43,560 nucleotides of DNA, taken from an uncultured Ruminococcus sp. GTDB taxonomy: Bacteria > Bacillota > Clostridia > Oscillospirales > Acutalibacteraceae. Under the pieces are notes generated by a model that was not told the DNA's origin, ran no database searches, and saw only the letters and a program-made list of their open reading frames with translations. The DNA lies in contig CADBOO010000095.1 in assembly GCA_902796225.1 (NCBI GenBank), forward strand, positions 1 to 43,560, in the 5' to 3' direction. Shown here one piece after another: positions 15,856 to 23,322 of the stretch. Position numbers and translations under genes: made by a program. Numbering within the stretch: position 1 is the first letter of the stretch; the number at the start of each line of letters is the position of its first letter.

Positions 15856-15897
15856 GAGTGAAGAGCTGCGGGAGGGCTTCGCCCTCACCCGATTCCT
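15844..15897. repeat. Dispersed intergenic repeat, copy 1 (overlaps end of tyrA)
   Basis: The segment from gtgaagaacta through gattcct contains a small hairpin gagggc-ttc-gccctc. A second copy with few substitutions and an extra ~14 nt occurs at 36993-37060, directly after glyA. In both places the element begins at the very end of a coding gene. Confidence 0.75.
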
Positions 15898-15923
15898 TTT
15901 GGCTTTTCAGGAAGGTGTAATAT

Positions 15924-16958
15924 ATGAATATGAACTTGGAATTCACCAAACGACTGACCATCCCGATGGAAGTCAAAAAAATGTATCCCCTCGACGATGA
16001 ACTCATCGATCTGGTGGAACAGCGCGACAAAGAACTCAAAGACATTTTTGCGGGACGTGACGACCGCATCGTGCTGATCATCGGTCCGTGTTCGGCGGAC
16101 AAAGAGGACAGCGTACTGGACTATATCTGCCGCCTGAGAAAGGTGCAGGACAAGGTCGCCGATAAGATCTTCATCGTTCCGCGCATCTATACCAATAAGC
16201 CCCGCACCACCGGTTCGGGATATAAGGGGATGCTCCATCAGCCCGATCCCAACAAAAAGCCCGATATGTTCAAGGGCATCGTCGCGATCCGCTCGATGCA
16301 CATCCGCGCGCTCAGGGAAACCGGTTTTTCCTGCGCGGACGAAATGCTCTATCCCGAAAACCACCGCTATCTGGACGATATTCTCGCCTACGTCGCGGTC
16401 GGCGCCAGATCGGTGGAAAACCAGCAGCATCGTCTGGTCGCGTCCGGCGTCGACGTTCCCGTCGGCATGAAAAACCCCACCGGCGGCGATCTGAGCGTCA
16501 TGATGAATTCCATCACCGCGGCGCAGAAGGGGCATACCTTCCTCTATCGCGGATGGGAGGTGCATTCGCAGGGCAATCCGTATGCCCATGCGATCCTGCG
16601 CGGCTATATGAACAAGCACGGCGAAAGCCTGCCGAATTACCATTTTGAGGACATCATGCATCTGGTGAGGCTCTATGCCGCGGGAATGTTCAAAAATCCT
16701 GCCTGTATCATCGATACCAATCACAGCAATTCCGGCAAGAATCCCTTTGAACAGCCGCGTATCATCAAAGAGGTCATGGACGCGCGGCGCTATGACAGCG
16801 AGATCCGCCGCCTCGTCAAAGGCTTCATGGTCGAAAGCTACATCGAGGACGGCTGTCAGAGCGTCGACGGCGGCGTCTACGGCAAGTCGATCACCGACCC
16901 CTGCCTCGGTTGGGAAAAGACCGAGCGCCTGATTCTCGAACTGGCGGACATGGCATAG
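15924..16958 (+). CDS. aroF: 3-deoxy-7-phosphoheptulonate synthase (DAHP synthase, class I)
   Basis: A 344-residue class I (E. coli AroF/G/H-type) DAHP synthase, the entry step of the shikimate pathway (PEP plus erythrose-4-phosphate). Motifs: LIIGPCSADKEDSVLDY, VPRIYTNKPRTTGSGYKG, GARSVENQQHRLVASGVDVP, VGMKNPTGGDLSVMMNSI, CIIDTNHSNSGKNP and the C-terminal YGKSITDPCLGWE. The N-terminal ~45 residues correspond to the arm that carries feedback regulation in this class; the specific inhibitor cannot be told. AGGAAGGTG lies 6 nt before ATG 15924. Last gene of the operon, 68 nt after tyrA across the dispersed repeat, and followed by a strong terminator. The symbol is generic for the isozyme family. 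Confidence 0.94.
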   Translation: MNMNLEFTKRLTIPMEVKKMYPLDDELIDLVEQRDKELKDIFAGRDDRIVLIIGPCSADKEDSVLDYICRLRKVQDKVADKIFIVPRIYTNKPRTTGSGYKGMLHQPDPNKKPDMFKGIVAIRSMHIRALRETGFSCADEMLYPENHRYLDDILAYVAVGARSVENQQHRLVASGVDVPVGMKNPTGGDLSVMMNSITAAQKGHTFLYRGWEVHSQGNPYAHAILRGYMNKHGESLPNYHFEDIMHLVRLYAAGMFKNPACIIDTNHSNSGKNPFEQPRIIKEVMDARRYDSEIRRLVKGFMVESYIEDGCQSVDGGVYGKSITDPCLGWEKTERLILELADMA

Positions 16959-16990
16959 CCGATCCGAAAACAAAATAACCGATCAATGAG

Positions 16991-17020
16991 AAGTTGCATA
17001 TTCGTATGCAACTTTTTTTA
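16991..17020 (+). terminator. Terminator of the aromatic operon
   Basis: Perfect 10-bp stem aagttgcata / tatgcaactt closed by a ttcg tetraloop (17001-17004) and followed by a T-run. It ends the nine-gene aromatic operon. Confidence 0.92.
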
Positions 17021-17048
17021 TTTTCACGGCAATAGCGGAGGTGATCAT

Positions 17049-17930
17049 ATGATTACGATCCAATCGGGGAAATTGACCATCCCCGAAGAAGACCGGTTTG
17101 TCGGATTCGCAGGCGACAATCTCGGCAACAGCAAGACCTTTGTTTTGCCCGATCACGGGGCGGACAGCGGCTGCTATACGCTCTGTCTGAGGTTTGACGA
17201 CGATTCTGTCAGGGCGATCCCTCTGACAAAATCCCTCAGCGGCAGCGATCTTGTGCTGACATGGAGCATCAAAAAGTCCCATCTTCTTAAGGCGGGCGTT
17301 GTTATGGCGCAGCTGAAATACGTCGGCAGCGACGACGTGATTCTGCATACGAGCCGTGACTATTTTATCATCGCAAACAGCGCCGAGCTGTCAGACGACG
17401 GCAGCCCGGAGTATATCGTGCGCGAAGAGCTGGAGGAACGGCTTTCCTCCTTATTTGATGAGGACAGTGCGATCAGAACCTACTTTGATGATGCGCTCGA
17501 CGGCAAGGTCGACAAAACGACAACCATCGCGAACCTGCCGCTCAGCAGCAGGATCAGGGCGTCCGATCTGACGGAGAATCTCAGCGCTTATATCAACCCG
17601 TCGACGGTACAGCCCGGCGTTACGAACGGTTACAACGGACAGTTCGGCAAGACCTATGACGGAAAGCCGGTGATGTGTTCCGGCACAAGCGAATGGATCC
17701 CGTTGGCGACGGCAGCCGGGCTTTCGTCGAAGATGGCGCTTTCACCGCAGCTGAGCAGTATTTCCGATGTGGACGGCCTGCCGACAGGTCAGCTTTTCAC
17801 CTGTCAGGGCGGCGTCGGGCTCAAAACAGAGAACAATTATCTGGAATTGGCAAAATCAGGCTCTGTTTATACCAAGGCGGAGATCGACGCCATGATCGGC
17901 AATATCCAAACGCTGCTGAGCAATATTTAA
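17049..17930 (+). CDS. Phage-type baseplate/tail fibre protein (BppU-like)
   Basis: A 293-residue protein with phage tail character. The N-terminal ~120 residues form a beta-rich domain (GFAGDNLGNSKTFVLPDH, LVLTWSIKKSHLLKAGVVMA, VILHTSRDYFIIANSA) of the type found in BppU-family baseplate upper proteins. A middle linker (LDGKVDKTTTIANLPLSSRI) and the C-terminal YTKAEIDAMIGNIQTLLSNI are phrases common in tail-fibre and minor structural proteins. AGCGGAGGTG precedes ATG 17049. It lies directly before a holin and an endolysin gene. No other virion, portal or terminase gene is nearby, so this is a fragment or a retained cassette. Family placement is from sequence style and may be refined. Confidence 0.65.
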   Translation: MITIQSGKLTIPEEDRFVGFAGDNLGNSKTFVLPDHGADSGCYTLCLRFDDDSVRAIPLTKSLSGSDLVLTWSIKKSHLLKAGVVMAQLKYVGSDDVILHTSRDYFIIANSAELSDDGSPEYIVREELEERLSSLFDEDSAIRTYFDDALDGKVDKTTTIANLPLSSRIRASDLTENLSAYINPSTVQPGVTNGYNGQFGKTYDGKPVMCSGTSEWIPLATAAGLSSKMALSPQLSSISDVDGLPTGQLFTCQGGVGLKTENNYLELAKSGSVYTKAEIDAMIGNIQTLLSNI

Positions 17931-17980
17931 GACGATTATTTTGTCAAATCAGAAAAATAAGCATAGTATGGAGTGAGGAC

Positions 17981-18214
17981 ATGAGAAAACACATCAAAAT
18001 CTCCGATTGGCTTAAGGCCGCCCTGATACGCGCTGTCAGAACCTTTGCCCAGACTGCCGCCGCCATGATCGGCGTCGCGGCGCTGATGAGCGAGGTCAGC
18101 TGGGCAGAGGTACTCTCGGCGTCGCTGCTCTCGGCGATCCTGTCGATCCTGATGAGCGTCGGCGGCCTGCCCGAAGCAAAGGACAGTGAATCATTTGGCA
18201 ACTTCGGCCGATAA
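17981..18214 (+). CDS. r1t-type phage holin
   Basis: A 77-residue membrane protein with a helical core, RTFAQTAAAMIGVAALMSEV then SWAEVLSASLLSAILSILMS, followed by VGGLPEAKDS. The FAQTA...VSWxxVLSAxxLxAxxSxLxSxxGLPE pattern is characteristic of the r1t holin family, which permeabilises the membrane so that the endolysin can reach the wall. GGAGTGAGG lies just before ATG 17981. The next gene starts inside its last 29 nt, the usual holin-endolysin arrangement. Confidence 0.82.
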   Translation: MRKHIKISDWLKAALIRAVRTFAQTAAAMIGVAALMSEVSWAEVLSASLLSAILSILMSVGGLPEAKDSESFGNFGR

Positions 18215-19136
18215 GATCATTCAGATAGCCCGCGCCCAGATCGGGGTAAAGGCTACCGATATCAAGAAGTGTAAATACAACACATGGTACTATGGCGGCG
18301 TCGTATCCGGCAGCGGATACGACTGGTGTGTCACCTTCGTCCAGTGGGTGTTCAACGAAGCGGGCGCACGCTCGCTGCTCTATACAAAAACCGCCAACTG
18401 CGGCGTTCAGGCAAAGGCTTTTCAGGACAGAAAACGCCTTGTCACCTCCGGATTCAAAAAAGGCGACGTTGTTTTCTTCCACTGGAGCAACGAGCCGTCT
18501 GCCATGGTTCCCGGAACCTATGTCAGCGACCATGTCGGGGTCGTCGAAAAGGTCAATTCCGACGGTACGCTGACGACAATCGAGGGCAACACCGGCTCGT
18601 CCTATAACGGCGAGGTCATGCGCCGCGTACGTTCGCTGAGCGTAGTATCCTGTGCCGGCAGACCGGATTATTCGGGATCCTCGGCGCCTGTGACGGATAT
18701 ACCCCCGCACATGCTGTACCGCGTCCGCGCGGGTGGCAAATGGTACCCGGAGGTCAGCGATCTGAGCGATTACGCCGGCGTTATCGGAAAACCGATCACC
18801 GACGTTGCGATGAAAGCGACCGCCGGAAGGGTGCGATATCGCGTGCATCTCAAGGGCGGCAAATGGCTGCCGTATGTCAGCGGATATAATATCTCCGATC
18901 ACGCGAACGGTTATGCCGGCACCGGCAGACAGATCGACGCGGTGGAGATCTACTATGATACGCCCGCCGATATCGTCAAAGAGAGGGGATACTATAAGGC
19001 GAAATACCGTGTATCTCCGACCTCGGGCGGCTATTATCCGTGGCAGTATGACAACGAAACGTCGTCCGGTCAGGATGGATACGCCGGCGTTTTCGGAAGA
19101 ACCGTCGACAGGCTGCAGGTCACTCTCTCAAAATAA
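18186..19136 (+). CDS. CHAP-domain endolysin with C-terminal ChW-like wall-binding repeats
   Basis: A 316-residue peptidoglycan hydrolase. Residues ~5-160 are an amidase/endopeptidase CHAP domain: YDWCVTFVQWVF with catalytic Cys48, VSDHVGVVEKV with His116 and TIEGNTGSSYNGEV with the Glu/Asn pair. The C-terminal half holds three imperfect Tyr/Trp/Gly-rich repeats (YRVRAGGKWYPEVSD, YRVHLKGGKWLPYVS, YRVSPTSGGYYPWQY), each ending in a DYAG/GYAG turn, similar in style to ChW wall-binding repeats. The start is uncertain: GTG 18186 has AAAGGA only 2 nt away, while TTG 18195 has it 11 nt away. There is no signal peptide, in line with export by the adjacent holin. Confidence 0.85.
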   Translation: MNHLATSADKIIQIARAQIGVKATDIKKCKYNTWYYGGVVSGSGYDWCVTFVQWVFNEAGARSLLYTKTANCGVQAKAFQDRKRLVTSGFKKGDVVFFHWSNEPSAMVPGTYVSDHVGVVEKVNSDGTLTTIEGNTGSSYNGEVMRRVRSLSVVSCAGRPDYSGSSAPVTDIPPHMLYRVRAGGKWYPEVSDLSDYAGVIGKPITDVAMKATAGRVRYRVHLKGGKWLPYVSGYNISDHANGYAGTGRQIDAVEIYYDTPADIVKERGYYKAKYRVSPTSGGYYPWQYDNETSSGQDGYAGVFGRTVDRLQVTLSK

Positions 19137-19155
19137 TCCAATCATTTCCAATTTG

Positions 19156-19195
19156 GACAAAACGCGTCGGAATACCGGCGCGTTTTGTCATATTT
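19156..19195 (+). terminator. Terminator after the endolysin gene
   Basis: Perfect 11-bp stem gacaaaacgcg (19156-19166) / cgcgttttgtc (19179-19189), followed by a weak T-rich tail. Confidence 0.7.
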
Positions 19196-19250
19196 GACAA
19201 AGACGGATACATTTTAATGGAAAAATAGTATAATATTTTAATCTTTCCTA

Positions 19251-19280
19251 TTGACAAAAGATGTGTTTTGATGGTAAGAT
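19251..19280 (+). promoter_or_regulatory. Promoter of the surface repeat protein gene
   Basis: Consensus TTGACA at 19251-19256, 18-nt spacer, TAAGAT at 19275-19280, 38 nt before the ATG. Confidence 0.7.
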
Positions 19281-19317
19281 ATATACGTTAATTAGTATCA
19301 AATTGGAGATGATAGAT

Positions 19318-20043
19318 ATGAAAAGAGTTCTTTCAGTCGTCCTGGTTGTTATGATGATTTTCGCTCTGGCTGTTTCTGCTTCCGCGTTGAAGAGCCCGGG
19401 TCAGAAGGATTATTATAAAATCGAAGTTGGTTCGGAAGGTAAAGGTCATGCCGAAAAGTCTGCCGACAAGGTTGAGATCGGCACCGATGGCACGGTAACC
19501 TTTACCGCGATCGAGGACGGCGGCTTCTTTACCAAATGGATCATCGACGGTAAGTATACCGTTGTTTCCGGCAGCGAATATGACGACGTACTGGTTATCA
19601 AGCCTGAGTCTGATATCCTTGCAGTCGCGAGCTTCTCCGAAGAGAAGGATTACCTGAATGTTTACGCAAAGCCCGAACCGCCGGAATACGGCGAAGCTAC
19701 CGCTGATCCCGCCCGCATCAAGAAGGGCTCCGACGGTACATCTACCCTGACTGCTACCGAGAAAAACGGCAGCACCTTCCAGGAGTGGAAGCTTGAGTGC
19801 GAATATGACATCGTTTCCGGCGACCTCAAGTCCAAGGTTCTTGTCATTCGTCCCAAGACCGACGTTTATGCGACCGCGTACTTCACCAAGCCCGGCGAAG
19901 AGCCGACCGAGCCCAGTACCCCCGATAAGAAAGACGAAGATAAGCCTTCGCCGAAGACCGGTTATCCGCTGTTCTTCGTATTCGGCATCATGGGTCTTGC
20001 GCTGATCGCAGGCGTAGTTGCGACAAAGAAGATCAAAGGTTGA
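19318..20043 (+). CDS. Sortase-type surface protein with two tryptophan-containing repeats
   Basis: A 241-residue exported protein. Residues 1-23 are a signal peptide (VLSVVLVVMMIFALAVSASA). Two homologous repeats follow at about 33-107 and 115-190. They share the pattern FxxWx(I/L)(D/E)xxYx(I/V)VSG, then VLVI(K/R)P and a (S/T)D pair. This resembles divergent bacterial surface repeats of the PF18998/InlB-B style, but no exact family is claimed. A Pro/Thr/Lys spacer leads to SPKTG (211-215), a hydrophobic helix (PLFFVFGIMGLALIAGVVA) and a KKIKG tail, the form of a sortase anchor. It sits directly before an amino-acid ABC operon whose permease carries the same module. GGAGA precedes ATG 19318. 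Ligand unknown. Confidence 0.82.
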   Translation: MKRVLSVVLVVMMIFALAVSASALKSPGQKDYYKIEVGSEGKGHAEKSADKVEIGTDGTVTFTAIEDGGFFTKWIIDGKYTVVSGSEYDDVLVIKPESDILAVASFSEEKDYLNVYAKPEPPEYGEATADPARIKKGSDGTSTLTATEKNGSTFQEWKLECEYDIVSGDLKSKVLVIRPKTDVYATAYFTKPGEEPTEPSTPDKKDEDKPSPKTGYPLFFVFGIMGLALIAGVVATKKIKG

Positions 20044-20064
20044 TCTGATCCATAATTGCAAATC

Positions 20065-20096
20065 AAAGCGGTGACCTTGTGTCGCCGCTTTTTTAT
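20065..20096 (+). terminator. Terminator after surface repeat protein
   Basis: Stem aaagcggtgac (20065-20075) / gtcgccgcttt (20081-20091) with one G-U pair and a T-run. Confidence 0.85.
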
Positions 20097-20223
20097 GTCC
20101 GAAAAAGGTCAGTCGTCCGATTCTGTTGCGAATCAGGCGCGGTGATCGCTGTTTTGCGGGATGCGTCGGGAATTGCACCATTGTTCTTTCCCGACCCGCA
20201 TTTTTCTTTGTGCAATATACATA

Positions 20224-20252
20224 TTGACTTTAGCGCACTAATACGGTAAAAT
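20224..20252 (+). promoter_or_regulatory. Promoter of ABC transporter operon 1
   Basis: TTGACT at 20224-20229, 17-nt spacer, TAAAAT at 20247-20252. The leader to ATG 20318 is about 60 nt; no riboswitch fold was recognised. Confidence 0.65.
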
Positions 20253-20317
20253 AGGAAACGTCGTTGTGTTGGATTTTCCGGCACAAACTGTATGAAATAC
20301 TTTTTGGAGGAAATGTA

Positions 20318-21202
20318 ATGAAGAAATTTATCGCATTGATGCTCGCTCTGCTGATGGTAGGTGCAGTACTTGCCGGCTGCGGCGAGAAGAAGGACGATAC
20401 CAAATCCGAGTCCGAGGCCAAGGCTACCGCTGATGAGGCTGCAACCGTTGCCGAGACCGAGGAAGAGGTCACCGAGGCTCCCGCAGTTGAAGGCGCAGAA
20501 GCTGACGTCGCTTATATCACCGAAAAAGGCACTCTGCTCGTAGGCGTTACCGATTTTGAACCGATGGATTCAAAGGATGCTTCCGGCGAGTGGGTCGGTT
20601 TTGACGCAGATATGGCAAAGCAGTTTGCCGAGTATCTCGGCGTCGAGGTTGAATTTGTTGAGATCGACTGGGACAACAAGATCCTCGAACTGAACAACAA
20701 GAACATCGACTGTGTCTGGAACGGTATGACCCTGACAAAGGACGTCAAGGCTGCTATGACTACTTCCGATCCTTACTGCAACAACGCACAGGTAGTTGTT
20801 GTCAACAAGGATGCTGCGGATAAGTATAAGACTGCCGACGACTGCAAAGAGCTGAACTTTGCCGTTGAATCCGGTTCTGCCGGTCAGGAACAGGCTGATG
20901 CTTACGGCTTCGTTTACACCGAGGTTAAGGATCAGGCTACTGCTCTGATGGAAGTTGCCGCCGGTACTGCCGACGCAGCGATCATCGACTCTCTGATGGC
21001 TGCCGCCATGGTAGGCGAGGGTACAGGCTATGAGAATCTGACCTATACCGTCAAGCTCAATTCCGAAGAATACGGCGTCGGTTTCCGCAAGGGCTCCGAT
21101 CTTGCCGCAAAGTTCAACGAGTTCTTCAAGCAGGCTACTGCAGACGGTACCGTTGACGAGATCGCCGAGCTGTACAAGATCACTGCCGCACTGATCAAAT
21201 AA
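20318..21202 (+). CDS. Amino-acid ABC transporter substrate-binding lipoprotein (SBP_bac_3)
   Basis: A 294-residue lipoprotein. Signal peptide with lipobox LAGC (VGAVLAGCGEKK), then an acidic, Ala/Glu-rich spacer of about 40 residues (KSESEAKATADEAATVAETE), then a family 3 periplasmic-type binding domain: LLVGVTDFEPMDSKDASGEW, GFDADMAKQFAEYLGVEVEF, VWNGMTLTKDVKAAMTTSDP, AVESGSAGQEQA and GTADAAIIDSLMA. It captures a polar amino acid or similar ligand outside the membrane and delivers it to the permease encoded next. The specific ligand cannot be read. GGAGG lies 8 nt before ATG 20318. A terminator separates it from the permease gene, which would favour excess binding protein. Confidence 0.92.
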   Translation: MKKFIALMLALLMVGAVLAGCGEKKDDTKSESEAKATADEAATVAETEEEVTEAPAVEGAEADVAYITEKGTLLVGVTDFEPMDSKDASGEWVGFDADMAKQFAEYLGVEVEFVEIDWDNKILELNNKNIDCVWNGMTLTKDVKAAMTTSDPYCNNAQVVVVNKDAADKYKTADDCKELNFAVESGSAGQEQADAYGFVYTEVKDQATALMEVAAGTADAAIIDSLMAAAMVGEGTGYENLTYTVKLNSEEYGVGFRKGSDLAAKFNEFFKQATADGTVDEIAELYKITAALIK

Positions 21203-21226
21203 TCAGAAAAAAGACGATAACGAAAA

Positions 21227-21253
21227 GCTCCCAAGCTGCTTGGGAGCATTTTC
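21227..21253 (+). terminator. Intra-operon terminator between binding protein and permease
   Basis: Stem gctcccaa (21227-21234) / ttgggagc (21240-21247) with an attttca tail. It lies between the binding-protein gene and the permease gene of the same transporter, so partial read-through is expected. Confidence 0.8.
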
Positions 21254-21291
21254 ATATATGATAAAGACAGCATGAAGTTTTGAGGGAAGTT

Positions 21292-22344
21292 ATGAAGAAA
21301 AAGGTATGGATCGGTATTGCAGTCGCATTGATCCTGGCGCTGTTGGGTACCTTTATCTGGTATGTTTATTTCACCGGCTATGATTACAGCATGGCGGATG
21401 ACAGCAGCATGACGATCGGCGACTATACGGTTTCAGCGGGTGCGGACGGTTCCGGAACGCTGGAAATGAAGGAATATCAGAATAAAGCGAAGGGGATTTC
21501 CGGCGTCCAGCTGAATGCCGAAGCGAACGGATCATCGTTCTTTATGTGGGTGATCGACGGCGATTACGAGATCATTGCCGGCAATATCAACAACGAGGTC
21601 ATCCGCGTCAAGCCGAATTCCGACCTGCGGATACTTGCAATGTATAACGACGGTGTGAATGCCGGTCCCGCAAATGTGAAGATCGTATTCAGCACATTGA
21701 ACGAAGGCTTTGTGCAGACATTAAAGCTGTTTGCGGTCACACTGCTCGGCGCGATCCCGCTGGGTCTGATCATCTCATTCGGCACGATGAGCAGATTCAA
21801 GCCGATATCGATACTGATGCGCGTCATCGTATGGATCGTACGAGGATCGCCTCTGATGCTCCAGCTGTTGATCATCTTCTATATGCCGGGTATGCTGTTC
21901 GGCAACAATATCTGGGGCGGCAATGAGATCGGGCGCTTCTGGGCGTCTGCAGTCGCGTTTATCATCAACTACGCCTGCTATTTCTCCGAGATCTTCCGCG
22001 GCGGTATCCAGGGCGTACCGATCGGTCAGCACGAGGCGGGACAGGTTCTCGGACTTTCCAAGAGCCAGATCTTCTTCAAGGTCACGCTGATGCAGATGAT
22101 CAAGCGCATCGTACCGCCGATGTCCAACGAGATCATCACCCTTGTCAAGGACACCTCGCTCGCGCGTATCATCGCGCTGCAGGAGGTCATCTGGGCGGGA
22201 CAGGCGTTCATGAAGAGCTCCCACGGTATCCACGGCATCATCTGGCCGCTGTTTACGACAGGTATCTACTATCTGGCGTTCTCGGGTCTGCTGACGCTGC
22301 TGTTCGGATGGATCGAGAAAAAGCTCGATTATTTCAAGGTGTAA
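21292..22344 (+). CDS. Amino-acid ABC transporter permease with extracytoplasmic insert domain
   Basis: A 350-residue permease, about 120 residues longer than usual HisM/GlnP-type subunits. A first helix (residues ~5-27) is followed by an insert at ~28-128 outside the membrane. Its core, SSFFMWVIDGDYEIIAG then VIRVKPNSD, matches the repeats of the surface protein at 19318-20043. The permease domain proper starts near residue 130: FVQTLKLFAVTLLGAIPLGL, VWIVRGSPLMLQLLIIFY, the EAA-type cytoplasmic loop EAGQVLGLSKSQIFFKVTLM, and SLARIIALQEVIWAGQ. ATG 21292 with GAGGGA 5 nt before it is preferred to an upstream in-frame TTG. The ATPase gene follows after 12 nt. The role of the insert is unknown; docking or ligand sensing are possibilities. 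Confidence 0.9.
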   Translation: MKKKVWIGIAVALILALLGTFIWYVYFTGYDYSMADDSSMTIGDYTVSAGADGSGTLEMKEYQNKAKGISGVQLNAEANGSSFFMWVIDGDYEIIAGNINNEVIRVKPNSDLRILAMYNDGVNAGPANVKIVFSTLNEGFVQTLKLFAVTLLGAIPLGLIISFGTMSRFKPISILMRVIVWIVRGSPLMLQLLIIFYMPGMLFGNNIWGGNEIGRFWASAVAFIINYACYFSEIFRGGIQGVPIGQHEAGQVLGLSKSQIFFKVTLMQMIKRIVPPMSNEIITLVKDTSLARIIALQEVIWAGQAFMKSSHGIHGIIWPLFTTGIYYLAFSGLLTLLFGWIEKKLDYFKV

Positions 22345-22356
22345 GGAGGTTCTGCT

Positions 22357-23100
22357 TTGGTTATTCTGGAAGTTAAAGACATTCACAAGAGATTCGGCAG
22401 GACCGAGGTACTCAAAGGCATCGACTTTACGCTGGAAAAAGGCGAGGTGCTGTCGATCATCGGCTCCTCTGGCTCCGGCAAGACCACGTTGCTGCGCTGT
22501 CTGAACTCGCTGGAGTTTGCAAACAAGGGACAGATCATCGTCGGGGGAGAGACCATCTTCGACGCCGATATCAACAAGCGTCCGTCCGAAGCAGAGCTGA
22601 GGCAAAAGCGTCTGCATTTCGGGCTGGTGTTCCAGAACTTCAACCTGTTTCCGCAGTACAGCGTGCTGGAAAATGTCACGCTTGCGCCGAAGCTGTTGAA
22701 AAAAGCGTCCAATGAGGAGATCGAACAGACCGCGATGGAGCTGATCGAAAGCGTCGGGCTCAAGGAAAAGATCAACAATTATCCCTGCGAGCTGTCCGGC
22801 GGACAGCAGCAGCGTGTGGCGATCGCCCGTGCGCTGGCGCTCAAGCCCGAGATCCTCTGCTTTGACGAGCCGACCTCTGCGCTCGATCCCGAGCTGACGG
22901 GCGAGGTACTGAAGGTCATCAAGTCGCTTGCCGATAAGCACATGACCATGATCGTCGTCACCCACGAGATGTCCTTTGCTCACGACGTATCCGACAAGGT
23001 CATCTTTATGGATCAGGGCGTGATCGCCGAACAGGGACCGCCGACGATCCTCGAGCATCCCGCAACAGAACGCCTGCAGAATTTCCTGACGTCGTTCTGA
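22357..23100 (+). CDS. Amino-acid ABC transporter ATP-binding protein (GlnQ-like)
   Basis: A 247-residue ATPase that powers the transporter encoded just upstream. Walker [22 protein letters not shown]-loop [18 protein letters not shown], signature [15 protein letters not shown], Walker [16 protein letters not shown] and the switch His in VVTHEM are all intact. The tail [20 protein letters not shown] is typical of polar amino-acid transporters. The start is TTG 22357; AAGGAGG (22343-22349) overlaps the permease stop and is 7 nt away. No ATG is available at this position. Confidence 0.94.
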   Translation: MVILEVKDIHKRFGRTEVLKGIDFTLEKGEVLSIIGSSGSGKTTLLRCLNSLEFANKGQIIVGGETIFDADINKRPSEAELRQKRLHFGLVFQNFNLFPQYSVLENVTLAPKLLKKASNEEIEQTAMELIESVGLKEKINNYPCELSGGQQQRVAIARALALKPEILCFDEPTSALDPELTGEVLKVIKSLADKHMTMIVVTHEMSFAHDVSDKVIFMDQGVIAEQGPPTILEHPATERLQNFLTSF

Positions 23101-23252
23101 TGCATACACTTTTGCATATATGCATTTATCGGCTGAACGATTAATGAAAGCATATAAACATATAAAAGAGAAAAAAGTGTATATATTTGCCGCCTGACAA
23201 ATACAGGCAATTGTTCAATCCTATAAAAATGGAATAACTATGCACAATTCGC

Positions 23253-23281
23253 TTGCGAAACGCAGCCGATTGATGTATATT
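23253..23281 (+). promoter_or_regulatory. Promoter of ABC transporter operon 2
   Basis: TTGCGA at 23253-23258, 17-nt spacer, TATATT at 23276-23281. The upstream gap from 23101 is A/T-rich and shows no other feature. Confidence 0.55.
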
Positions 23282-23322
23282 GTATACTGTTGGAAAAAAC
23301 AAAAAAGAAATGAGGTAAAACA

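Noticed and set aside
15885-16973. 362-codon open frame on the minus strand opposite DAHP synthase
   Set aside because: Shadow of a certain gene; composition and lack of motifs or ribosome site do not support coding.
20253-20317. Leader of ABC operon 1 considered as a riboswitch
   Set aside because: Only about 60 nt, with no recognised aptamer core and no terminator before the start codon.
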